From Demequinaceae bacterium (GTDB lineage: Bacteria; Actinomycetota; Actinomycetes; Actinomycetales; Demequinaceae): a stretch of 36,768 bases of DNA. The DNA is taken from positions 8,377-45,144 of the forward strand of contig JAHEMW010000003.1 of assembly GCA_024643505.1 (NCBI GenBank), written 5' to 3'. Below are positions 28,843 through 36,768 of this stretch, one piece after another. The notes beneath the pieces are model-generated. The model had not been told where the DNA came from. It worked only from the letters and a program-made list of their open reading frames with translations, and searched no databases. Made by a program: the position numbers and the translations under genes. Numbering within the stretch: position 1 is the stretch's first letter; every line of letters begins with the position of its first letter.

Positions 28843-29826
28843 CTATCCCCCATTCCGATCAGGCGACCACGTACGTGCCACGCGTTCGACGATCACGCCG
28901 AGTGGTGCGTCGCCCGCTTCGTGGGCGGAGGCAATACCCCCTGCCATGAGGTCGCGGCGCCCGACGAGCACCTCACGTGCCACCGCAGCGCACGGCACGC
29001 CGCCGCGGCTCGCCGCCGCCGCCGCAGCTGCGACCGTGCCGCGGTCAATCTGCGCCGGATCGAGGGTGGTCGCGATCGCAAGGACGAGGTCCGCAGACAA
29101 CGCGCGATCGTCGAATTGGGAAAGCCCGGCACAGTATCGCGCGGCCGGCGCGAGGCGAGCGCCGACGACGCTGAGGCAATAGGCAAGACCCGCGGCCGCG
29201 CCAGCCCCGTGGCGATCGGCAAGGCGCTCGTGGCCAAGCAAAGTTCCGCGCGGCAGCGAGCGCTCCGCTTCTGCGGCAATCGCGTTCCACCGCCGCTCGC
29301 CCTCCTGAGTCGCGGCGGCGAGCGCGAGGTCTGCTTCGCGGCCTACACGGACGGAAGCGCTCATCCCATGAAGTCCGAGCAAGGGCCGGTCAGACCCGAC
29401 GAGCGCGACGATGTCAAGACGGCGCAAGGCCGCGCGCGTCGCGTCACGATCGGCGCCCCACACGTCCACTGCGTCGCCTGCGGGGTCGTCGTCGCCAAGC
29501 GGTACGACCACCGTGAGCGGCCGGCGATCATCTGTCTGCGCTGCCGCCAACACGGCGAGTCCCTCGCGCAGAGCGTGCGGATCCCATCGCCGCGCAGCGT
29601 CGGCTGGGAGCAGCACGATCGCGTTGCCGACCCGCAAACTATCAACGGGGCCGACACCGACGGGGCTGCCATCAAAGAGGTCGGCCGAGCGCGGTCCACC
29701 GTCGGCCATTAGCAGTGAGTGCACGTCATCGCGAGGGGCGGTTCGCCGCCAGGCTGCGACCGCATCGGCCTGGACGCGCGCGGGCGATTCGTCACCCCAC
29801 GCTCCAACCCCGATTAGCACCCGCAT
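28843..29826 (-). CDS. Glycerate-kinase-like (GlxK/GarK fold) protein, diverged
   Basis: DRHGAGAAAGLAYCLSVVGARLAPAARY resembles the GAGAAGGLGxALLALGARL segment; catalytic-type D(G/A)QS/T motif not obvious. Confidence 0.6.
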   Translation of the reverse strand: MRVLIGVGAWGDESPARVQADAVAAWRRTAPRDDVHSLLMADGGPRSADLFDGSPVGVGPVDSLRVGNAIVLLPADAARRWDPHALREGLAVLAAAQTDDRRPLTVVVPLGDDDPAGDAVDVWGADRDATRAALRRLDIVALVGSDRPLLGLHGMSASVRVGREADLALAAATQEGERRWNAIAAEAERSLPRGTLLGHERLADRHGAGAAAGLAYCLSVVGARLAPAARYCAGLSQFDDRALSADLVLAIATTLDPAQIDRGTVAAAAAAASRGGVPCAAVAREVLVGRRDLMAGGIASAHEAGDAPLGVIVERVARTWSPDRNGG

Positions 29827-29866
29827 GACCACAAGTGTGCCGTGCGCGCCATGCGACAATGGACGG

Positions 29867-31072
29867 ATGACTCAGACGTTTGCGGAGCCGTCCTCGTCGC
29901 CCGCTCTGCTGCTGCTTGGGCGTCGCCGCGACCCGCTTTCAGAGCGCGGGGTCGACTGCCCCGGCGACTTGCCTTCGCCGTCGGACCCGGGGTTGGTTCA
30001 GCGCGCGGCTGCGGCAAAGGCGAAGCTCGGCAATCGAGTGTTTGTCCTCGGTCACCACTATCAGCGCGACGAGGTCATCCAATTTGCCGACGTCACCGGC
30101 GACTCATTTAAACTCGCGCGCGATGCGGCTGCGCGTCCCGACGCGGAGTTCATTGTGTTCTGCGGCGTGCATTTCATGGCGGAGAGCGCTGACATCCTGA
30201 CGTCCGCCAACCAGGCCGTGGTTTTGCCGGACATGGCCGCCGGTTGCTCGATGGCCGACATGGCGAACATTAGCCAAGTCGAGGACGCCTGGGCCCAGCT
30301 CGCCGAGGCGGGGATCGCGGATTCGACGGTTCCGTTGACCTACATGAACTCGACAGCGGCCATCAAGGCGTTCTGCGGCCGGAACGAAGGCGCCGTGTGC
30401 ACGTCATCGAACGCGGAAGTCGCGATGCGGTGGGCGTTCGAACAGTCTGGCGGTCTCGGAGGAAACGGCAAGGTGTTCTTCCTGCCCGACCAGCACCTTG
30501 GCCGGAACACTGCCGTCATCTCGCTGGGCCTGTCCCTCGACGACTGCGTGCTTTACGACCCGCGAAAGCCGCTCGGCGGCAACACCCTCGAGCAGCTCGC
30601 GGCGGCCCGGGTCATTCTTTGGAAGGGGCATTGCTCCGTCCATGGGCGATTCCGCAAGGAGAACGTCGAGACAATGCGCGCCGAGGTACCGGGAGTCAAC
30701 GTGCTCGTCCACCCCGAGTGCGCCTACGACGTGGTCACGGCTGCCGACTTCGTCGGGTCGACCGAATACATCATTCGCGCCATTGAGGACGCAGAGCCGG
30801 GTAGCGCATGGGTCATTGGCACGGAGCTCAACCTCGTGCGCCGGCTAGCCAACGCGCATCCCGACAAGGAAATTCACTTCCTGGAAGACACCGTCTGTTT
30901 CTGCTCCACCATGAATCGGATTGACCTTCCCCACCTCGTGTGGGCGCTCGAATCACTGGTCGCCGGAGACGTACCGAACCGCATCGTCGTCGACGACGAC
31001 ACACAAACCTGGGCTAAGGTCGCACTCGACCGCATGCTCGCCCTGCCCGCGAACAACCCCGCAAAGGACTGA
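29867..31072 (+). CDS. nadA: Quinolinate synthase
   Basis: VFVLGHHYQRDEVIQFADVTGDSFKLA; FCGVHFMAESADIL; HPECAYDVV; EDTVCFCSTMN. Confidence 0.97.
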   Translation: MTQTFAEPSSSPALLLLGRRRDPLSERGVDCPGDLPSPSDPGLVQRAAAAKAKLGNRVFVLGHHYQRDEVIQFADVTGDSFKLARDAAARPDAEFIVFCGVHFMAESADILTSANQAVVLPDMAAGCSMADMANISQVEDAWAQLAEAGIADSTVPLTYMNSTAAIKAFCGRNEGAVCTSSNAEVAMRWAFEQSGGLGGNGKVFFLPDQHLGRNTAVISLGLSLDDCVLYDPRKPLGGNTLEQLAAARVILWKGHCSVHGRFRKENVETMRAEVPGVNVLVHPECAYDVVTAADFVGSTEYIIRAIEDAEPGSAWVIGTELNLVRRLANAHPDKEIHFLEDTVCFCSTMNRIDLPHLVWALESLVAGDVPNRIVVDDDTQTWAKVALDRMLALPANNPAKD

Positions 31073-31098
31073 GGGCTCGCCGCCCACGAGGACATCAC

Positions 31099-31647
31099 AT
31101 GGACAACGACGTCACCGAGCACACCGACGGCAAGAAGAACCGCCCGACCCCCAAACGCAAAGAGCAAGAGGCGCAGCGCAAGCGCTCCGCGGTGTACGAC
31201 CCCAAGTCCACCTCAAAAGACAGGCGAGCAAAGGTGCGCGCGCAGCGCGACAAGGAGTTCGCGGCGATGCGCTCTGGCGACGAGCGCAACATGCCCGCCG
31301 AGCACCGCGGGCCGGAACGGCGCTACCTCAGGGACCTCGTCGACGCTCGCACGACCATCGGCGAGTTTCTGTTGCCCGCGTCAATCCTGTTCGTGATCGT
31401 CTCGCTCATTGTCCCGGCGTCGGTGGGCCTTGCCGCGTACATCATCTTGTTCTTCTACGTGGTCGTGCTGATCGCTGGAGTCGAGACGTTCATCATCGTG
31501 CGCCGCACCAAGGCGCGATTCATTGAGAAGTTCGGTGCCAACGCCCTGCCCCGCGGCTTCTCTTTTTACGTGATTGCACGGCAACTCAATGTTCGCCGCT
31601 TCCGTACGCCAAAGCCGAAAGTCAAGCGCGGCGAGTACCCGGTGTAG
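31099..31647 (+). CDS. DUF3043 membrane protein
   Basis: KKNRPTPKRKEQEAQRKRS...YLRDLVDARTTIGEFLLPASI; two TM helices. Confidence 0.9.
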   Translation: MDNDVTEHTDGKKNRPTPKRKEQEAQRKRSAVYDPKSTSKDRRAKVRAQRDKEFAAMRSGDERNMPAEHRGPERRYLRDLVDARTTIGEFLLPASILFVIVSLIVPASVGLAAYIILFFYVVVLIAGVETFIIVRRTKARFIEKFGANALPRGFSFYVIARQLNVRRFRTPKPKVKRGEYPV

Positions 31648-31695
31648 TCGGCCAACATTTCAAGCAGCGCCTCGGCTCGCTACTAGGGTTGCCGC

Positions 31696-32703
31696 ATGGT
31701 CAACTATCGCTTCCTCGGCTCGTCCGGATTGAAGATCACCGAACTCGCATACGGGAACTGGCTCACTCACGCCTCTCAGATCGAAAATGAGCAGGCGACG
31801 GCGTGCGTCCATGCCGCGCTCGACGTGGGGATCACCTCGTTCGACACGGCCGACGTGTATGCCAACACCGCCGCAGAAACTGTCCTTGGCGAGGCGTTGA
31901 GCGGGCAGCGACGCGAAAGTCTCGAGATCTTCACCAAGGTGTATTGGCCGACCGGCCCGCACGGCGCCAACGACTCCGGGCTATCCCGCAAACACATCAT
32001 GGAGTCGATCAACGGCTCGCTAAGGCGACTCCAGACCGAGTACGTCGACCTTTACCAGGCGCATCGCTACGACGTGGCGACACCGCTCGAGGAAACGATG
32101 ACCGCGTTTGCAGACATCGTGCACCAAGGCAAGGCTCACTACATCGGCGTGAGCGAGTGGACCGCGCCTCAAATTCGGGCTGGTGCGGCGCTCGCGCGCG
32201 AGCTCAAAATCCCTTTCGTCTCGAGCCAACCTCAATACTCCATGGTGTGGCGAGTAATCGAGGCCGAGGTCGTTCCCGCCTGCGTCGACGAGGGCATCTC
32301 GCAAATCGTGTGGTCACCGCTCGCGCAGGGCATCCTTACCGGCAAGTACCTTCCCGGCCAGCCGCCCCCTGCCGGGTCGCGCGCAACAGACGGGCACGGC
32401 GGGGCTTCGTCGATACGAAGTATGCTCAACGACGACGTCCTCACCCGGGTACAGAACCTCAGGCCGATCGCGGATGAACTCGACCTCTCTCTCGCGCAAC
32501 TCGCGCTCGCGTGGGTTCTGCAACACGACAATGTGGCCGCGGCGATCATCGGAGCGTCCCGCCCCGAGCAGATCCACGAGAACGTGACGGCAACGGGCGT
32601 CACCATTCCTGTCGAACTGATGGCCCGCATCGACGACGTCCTTGACACCGCGATCGTTCGAGATCCAGCGCTCACCGCACCAGGGGCGCCGCGCGCGCGG
32701 TAG
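31696..32703 (+). CDS. Aldo/keto reductase (Kv-beta-like)
   Basis: MVNYRFLGSSGLKITELAYGNW; FDTADVYANTAAETVLGEAL; YVDLYQAHRYD; WVLQHDNVAAAIIGASRPEQ. Confidence 0.94.
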   Translation: MVNYRFLGSSGLKITELAYGNWLTHASQIENEQATACVHAALDVGITSFDTADVYANTAAETVLGEALSGQRRESLEIFTKVYWPTGPHGANDSGLSRKHIMESINGSLRRLQTEYVDLYQAHRYDVATPLEETMTAFADIVHQGKAHYIGVSEWTAPQIRAGAALARELKIPFVSSQPQYSMVWRVIEAEVVPACVDEGISQIVWSPLAQGILTGKYLPGQPPPAGSRATDGHGGASSIRSMLNDDVLTRVQNLRPIADELDLSLAQLALAWVLQHDNVAAAIIGASRPEQIHENVTATGVTIPVELMARIDDVLDTAIVRDPALTAPGAPRAR

Positions 32704-32725
32704 AACGTCCCCGGCGCGGACTGAA

Positions 32726-32771
32726 CGCGAACGAGCCCACGGATCCATGGGGGTTCGTGGGCTCGTTCGCG
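32726..32771. terminator. Bidirectional hairpin between convergent aldo/keto reductase and pyrD
   Basis: cgcgaacgagcccacg-N14-cgtgggctcgttcgcg, perfect 16-bp stem. Confidence 0.75.
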
Positions 32772-32820
32772 TCGCTGGAGAAATCACTGCTCGTGCGCCT
32801 GGCAGGGACGCACACCTCCT

Positions 32821-33876
32821 TCAACGCGACAGGGCGTCACTCGGTTCCCGAGGCGATCGGCCGCGCGGGACGAGCGCGCCGTTGATGCGGGCAGGCCAGC
32901 CTGGACCCCCATAGACGAAGCCCGTATAGGCCTGCACGAGGTCTGCTCCCGCATCAATGAGCGCCTGCGCGTCTGCTGCCGTCGATACCCCGCCGACGCC
33001 GACGATCGTGAGTTTCTCGCCCACGCGCGCGCGGAGCCTGTGGACGACGTCGAGCGCGCGAGCGCGCACGGGCGGGCCCGACAGTCCGCCCGGCCCGCGA
33101 TCGTGGGCGACGGTGGTGTTCGTCGCGACGATGCCGTCGAGTCCGAGCGCAAGCGCGAGGTCGGCGACCGCGTCGACGTCCTCGTCAGCGAGATCGGGGG
33201 CGATCTTGACCAACAACGGCACGCGAACCCCCGTGCGCGCCTCGTCCGCAGCGGCACGGGTTCGCTCGAGGATCGGGCGAAGAGCTTCAGTCGACTGCAA
33301 GTCCCGCAGTCCTGGCGTGTTCGGCGACGACACGTTCACGACGAGGTAGTCCGCATACGGTGCGAGCACGCGTGCCGAGTATGCGTAGTCAACGGCGGCG
33401 TCCTCCGGGGCAGTCGCTTTCGTCTTGCCAATATTCACGCCAACAATCGCTGCTCGACCTCGTCGCGTGGAACGCAGCCGCTGAAGCCTTCGTGCGACGG
33501 CGTCGGCCCCTTCATTGTTGAAGCCCATCTGGTTGCGCAAACCCTTGACATCGAGCTCCCGCCACGAACGTGGCCGCGGATTTCCCGGCTGCGCCCGAGC
33601 AGTCACCGTGCCGACTTCAACGAAACCGAATCCCGTTGCGACGAGCCCTGCCACTGCTTCCGCGTTCTTATCCATACCGGCGGCCAGTCCCAAGGGCGCC
33701 GGGAAATCGATGCCCATGGCCCGCACCGGCTGCGCATGCCTGGCCGCGGGCAGGATCCTCAAAGCGTGCGCGACAGCCAGTGGAACGCGACCGTACCTGA
33801 AGCCCCTCACGGCGACGCGATGAGCGCGCTCGGGGTCGAGCCGCAGGATCACGGTTCGAAAGACCAGGCTGTACAC
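32821..33876 (-). CDS. pyrD: Dihydroorotate dehydrogenase (quinone), class 2
   Basis: PLGLAAGMDKNAEAVAGLVATGFGFVEVGTVTARAQPGNPRPR; VNVSSPNTPGLRDLQ; IVGVGGVSTAADAQALIDAGADLVQAYTGFVYGGP. Confidence 0.96.
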   Translation of the reverse strand: MYSLVFRTVILRLDPERAHRVAVRGFRYGRVPLAVAHALRILPAARHAQPVRAMGIDFPAPLGLAAGMDKNAEAVAGLVATGFGFVEVGTVTARAQPGNPRPRSWRELDVKGLRNQMGFNNEGADAVARRLQRLRSTRRGRAAIVGVNIGKTKATAPEDAAVDYAYSARVLAPYADYLVVNVSSPNTPGLRDLQSTEALRPILERTRAAADEARTGVRVPLLVKIAPDLADEDVDAVADLALALGLDGIVATNTTVAHDRGPGGLSGPPVRARALDVVHRLRARVGEKLTIVGVGGVSTAADAQALIDAGADLVQAYTGFVYGGPGWPARINGALVPRGRSPREPSDALSR

Positions 33877-33908
33877 GCCCCCAACCTAGCCGGGGATAGG
33901 GTCAACGC
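33877..33908. promoter_or_regulatory. Divergent back-to-back -10 elements (pyrD / pepA)
   Basis: TAGGTT on minus (33883-33888) and TAGGGT on plus (33897-33902), each exactly 6 nt from its start codon, 8-bp core. Confidence 0.65.
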
Positions 33909-35354
33909 ATGACGTCGCTCCACGCCCTGACCACCGACCCCGCCGCCACAGGAGCCGACGCTCTCATCGTCGGCATTGGGCAAGACGCGACGGTCGTTGC
34001 GCATCCCCTGCTCGGGGCTGACTGGGTCGCTCAGATTGGTGTCGCTGTGGCAGCGCTTGAGCCCTCGGGAAAAGTCGGTGCGGTCACCGTCGTCCCAGGG
34101 CCAGCCTCGCTGCCACGGCGAGTCGTCGCCGTCGGTATCGGCGACGGCTCGGCGAACGACGCCCGCATCGCAGCCGGTGTCGCGTCCCGTGCATGCGGCA
34201 AACGACCTGCGTCAGTCGCCATTGCGCTGCCAGACGACGGCCTCGGTGGCGCGGCCGTCGCAGAGGGCGCGGTGCTAGGGGCGTACGAGTTCTCCGAATA
34301 CAAGTCGACGTACGAACCGTGGGACGGAACTGCGTGGCACGTGGCGGGCGCGTCTGAGGCCGCTATCGCGCACGCGAGCATCGTCGCCGCCGCAGTCGCG
34401 GGTACTCGCGACCTCGTGAACACGCCTCCGCTCGACATGTTTCCGGCGGCGTTGGCCGACGCCGCCGCACAGCTCGCGACACAGGTCGGCGTCGACGCGC
34501 AGGTGTGGGAGGCGCAGCAACTCGCCGACGAGGGATTTGGCGGACTGCTAGCAGTCGGAATGGGTTCAGCGCGCCTCCCACGTTTGGTGCGCCTCGCGTG
34601 GAATCCGTCCGGGGCGTCCGAAACCGTTGCGCTCGTCGGAAAGGGCATCACCTTTGACACCGGCGGCATTTCTCTCAAGCCGCCGAAGTCGATGGAAACC
34701 ATGAAGTCCGACATGTCGGGCGCCGCCGCGGTTCTCCATACCGTCATCGCTGCGGCTCGCGCGGAACTTCCGATCGCGGTCACCGGGTGGCTGTGTATCG
34801 CCGAAAACATGCCGTCCGGCACGGCGCAGCGCCCAAGCGACGTTATTCGCATCTATAACGGAACGACGGTCGAGGTGATGAACACCGACGCCGAGGGCCG
34901 ACTCGTGCTGGCCGACGGCCTTTCGCGCGCCGTTGAAGAGGCGCCCGTCGTGGTCATCGATGTCGCGACGCTCACGGGGGCACAGGGTGCCGCGCTCGGC
35001 ACGCGGACGAGCGGCGTGATGGGATCTGCGGACGTTCGCGCTGACATCATCGCTGCGGCGGATGAAGTGGGCGAGGCCATGTGGCCCATGCCGTTGCCTG
35101 GACACTTGCGAGAAAGCATCGACTCGAAGGTCGCAGATATCAAGAACACGGGAGACCCTCAGGGCGGTGGCATGCTCTCTGCCGGACTCTTTCTCAAGGA
35201 ATTCGTCGGTGACACCCCTTGGGCCCATCTCGACATCGCCCGACCAGCCTTCAACGACGGCGGCGCCTACGGATTCACTGCTCCGGGGGCCACCGGTGCG
35301 GCAGTGCGCACGCTCGTCCGCTACCTCGAGCGGCGCGCGGGGGTCGGCAACTAA
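33909..35354 (+). CDS. pepA: Leucyl aminopeptidase (M17)
   Basis: VGKGITFDTGGISLKPPKSMETMKSDMSGAAAVL; NTDAEGRLVLADGL. Confidence 0.97.
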   Translation: MTSLHALTTDPAATGADALIVGIGQDATVVAHPLLGADWVAQIGVAVAALEPSGKVGAVTVVPGPASLPRRVVAVGIGDGSANDARIAAGVASRACGKRPASVAIALPDDGLGGAAVAEGAVLGAYEFSEYKSTYEPWDGTAWHVAGASEAAIAHASIVAAAVAGTRDLVNTPPLDMFPAALADAAAQLATQVGVDAQVWEAQQLADEGFGGLLAVGMGSARLPRLVRLAWNPSGASETVALVGKGITFDTGGISLKPPKSMETMKSDMSGAAAVLHTVIAAARAELPIAVTGWLCIAENMPSGTAQRPSDVIRIYNGTTVEVMNTDAEGRLVLADGLSRAVEEAPVVVIDVATLTGAQGAALGTRTSGVMGSADVRADIIAAADEVGEAMWPMPLPGHLRESIDSKVADIKNTGDPQGGGMLSAGLFLKEFVGDTPWAHLDIARPAFNDGGAYGFTAPGATGAAVRTLVRYLERRAGVGN

Positions 35355-35683
35355 CCCTTGCGGTGGCTCTCGTTCCACTCCCGCATGCGCGAAGGATAGC
35401 CAGACAAGTTCACGTCGTACGCGATCACGCCGAGCGCCTTGGCGACCTTGCGGGCGGTCGCTTGGTCCGGAACCCTGCGCCGCGTCCACTCCCCTGTCTC
35501 CGCGACAACAACCATCGTGGTCTGCGTGACCCGTGTGGGAGGCTCGATGTAGGCCTCACACCCCGGCCGCGATTTCACGAACTCCTGCAAGTGCGCCATG
35601 GTCGCCGCCTGAGCATCCTGCGAAGAATCGGGGAGATCAGCGGCGGTGTGCTTGGAGCGGGAGCGACGCGAGAAGATGCCCAT
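35351..35683 (-). CDS. Conserved hypothetical protein (110 aa)
   Basis: MGIFSRRSRSKHTAADLPDSSQ...FVKSRPGCEAYIEPPTRVTQTTMVVVAETGEWTRRRV; TAACCT-N6-ATG upstream. Confidence 0.7.
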   Translation of the reverse strand: MGIFSRRSRSKHTAADLPDSSQDAQAATMAHLQEFVKSRPGCEAYIEPPTRVTQTTMVVVAETGEWTRRRVPDQATARKVAKALGVIAYDVNLSGYPSRMREWNESHRKG

Positions 35684-35773
35684 GACCTCAGGTTACCGAC
35701 CGCTTCAAGTTCGCGGGTTCGCAATCGAGTGGCAAGATGGTCGTACACCGACGTGCCCGAAGGAGAAGTCACT

Positions 35774-36768
35774 GTGACCGAGCCCACGCCTCACACTTTC
35801 GATGTGCTGATTCTGGGCGGAGGTAGCGGTGGCTACGCGGCCGCCTTGCGCGCATCTCAACTCGGCCTGACGGTCGGCCTCGTCGAGGAATCTAAGGTCG
35901 GCGGCACCTGTCTCCACAACGGCTGCATCCCCACCAAAGCGCTGCTGCACGCCGCTGAACTCGCCGACAACGCGCGCGAGGGATCAAAGTATGGGGTCCT
36001 CTCTTCGCTCGCCGGCATCGACATGAACGGCGTCAATGCGTACAAGCAGGGGGTGATCGACAGGCTCTACCGGGGGCTCCAGGGGCTCGTGAAGTCGCGC
36101 GGCGTCACGGTCATCGAGGGCCACGGCACGCTCGTTGGTCCAGACGCCATCGAGGTGCGCGGAGAGCGCTACACGGGTCGGAACATCGTGCTCGCCTCCG
36201 GGTCTTATGCGCGCTCGCTGCCCGGACTCGAGATCGGGGGCCGTGTCATGACCTCCGACCAAGCACTCAACCTCACGCACGTTCCCGCAAGCGCGATTGT
36301 GCTTGGGGGCGGCGTCATCGGCGCGGAGTTCGCCTCGGTATGGACCTCGTTTGGCTCCAAGGTGACGATCGTCGAAGCCTTGCCGCACCTCGCGCCGAAT
36401 GAGGACGAGGCCCTGTCTAAAGGCCTTGAGCGCGCATTCCGCAAGCGCGGGATCGACTTCAAGGTTGGCGTTCGGTTCCAGGGCGTCGAACAACACGAAA
36501 CTGGCGTCGTCGTGACTCTCGAGGACGGCACCCGGATCGAAGCCGAGCTGCTCCTCGTCGCCGTCGGCCGCGGTCCCCGCACGGCAGGACTCGGTTACGA
36601 GCAGCAGGGTGTGCGGATCGAGCGCGGCTTCGTGCTGACCGACGAGCGCCTGCACACGGGCGTCGCGAATGTGTATGCAGTGGGCGACATCGTGCCCGGG
36701 CTGCAGTTGGCGCACCGCGGATTCCAGCAGGGAATTTTCGTTGCCGAGCAGATCGCGGGACTCAAGCC
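35774..36768 (+). CDS. lpdA: Dihydrolipoyl dehydrogenase, 3'-partial (missing from the supplied ORF track)
   Basis: GTG at 35774 after AAGGAGAAGTCACT; FDVLILGGGSGGYAAALRASQLGLTVGLVEESKVGGTCLHNGCIPTKALLH; frame open to window end. Confidence 0.95.
   Translation, partial: MTEPTPHTFDVLILGGGSGGYAAALRASQLGLTVGLVEESKVGGTCLHNGCIPTKALLHAAELADNAREGSKYGVLSSLAGIDMNGVNAYKQGVIDRLYRGLQGLVKSRGVTVIEGHGTLVGPDAIEVRGERYTGRNIVLASGSYARSLPGLEIGGRVMTSDQALNLTHVPASAIVLGGGVIGAEFASVWTSFGSKVTIVEALPHLAPNEDEALSKGLERAFRKRGIDFKVGVRFQGVEQHETGVVVTLEDGTRIEAELLLVAVGRGPRTAGLGYEQQGVRIERGFVLTDERLHTGVANVYAVGDIVPGLQLAHRGFQQGIFVAEQIAGLK

Noticed and set aside
35984-36715. 243-aa minus-strand ORF at window end
   Set aside because: Opposite the lipoamide dehydrogenase frame, which has the full FAD/Cys motif set; the ORF track misses lpdA because it runs off the window.
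1-36768. CRISPR arrays, transposases, integrases, phage genes, toxin-antitoxin pairs, tRNA/rRNA genes, biosynthetic clusters
   Set aside because: Looked for repeats, characteristic proteins and RNA signatures on both strands; none seen. The window is ordinary core genome in content.

Overview
This is a high-GC actinobacterial (Micrococcales-like) core-genome window with about 33 protein-coding genes packed very tightly on both strands. The order resembles the Mycobacterium tuberculosis Rv2173-Rv2215 neighbourhood from recalled knowledge; no alignment was run. Contents: a partial EamA transporter; rpoD/sigA; a DUF4192 protein; polyprenyl synthetase; an Rv2175c-like regulator; a LysM/SLT transglycosylase; a PASTA Ser/Thr kinase; class II DAHP synthase; PPi-type phosphofructokinase; PlsC acyltransferase; ROK kinase; long-chain acyl-CoA synthetase; a CxxC mini-protein; a DEDDh+GIY-YIG nuclease; trpD; a receiver-like protein; ctaE-qcrCAB; sodA; ctaC-ctaD-ctaF; a class V aminotransferase/cysteine desulfurase + TusA; a HesB/IscA protein; a glycerate-kinase-like protein; nadA; a DUF3043 protein; an aldo/keto reductase; pyrD; pepA; and a partial lpd. 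I see no CRISPR array, transposon, prophage, tRNA or rRNA, and no obvious accessory or defence island. The interest lies in architecture: (1) ten starts preceded by TANNNT exactly 6 nt upstream (predicted leaderless mRNAs); (2) two unrelated divergent gene pairs with an identical 32-bp, 6-6-8-6-6 back-to-back -10 layout; (3) three convergent gene pairs whose stop codons share one palindromic CTAG, plus a fourth sharing CTAA; (4) an rpoD frame with no ATG/GTG/TTG at its apparent N-terminus but an SD-positioned ACG; (5) SigR/SigH-type GGGAAY-N18-GTT motifs upstream of rpoD and sodA. All are read directly from the sequence; their function is inference.
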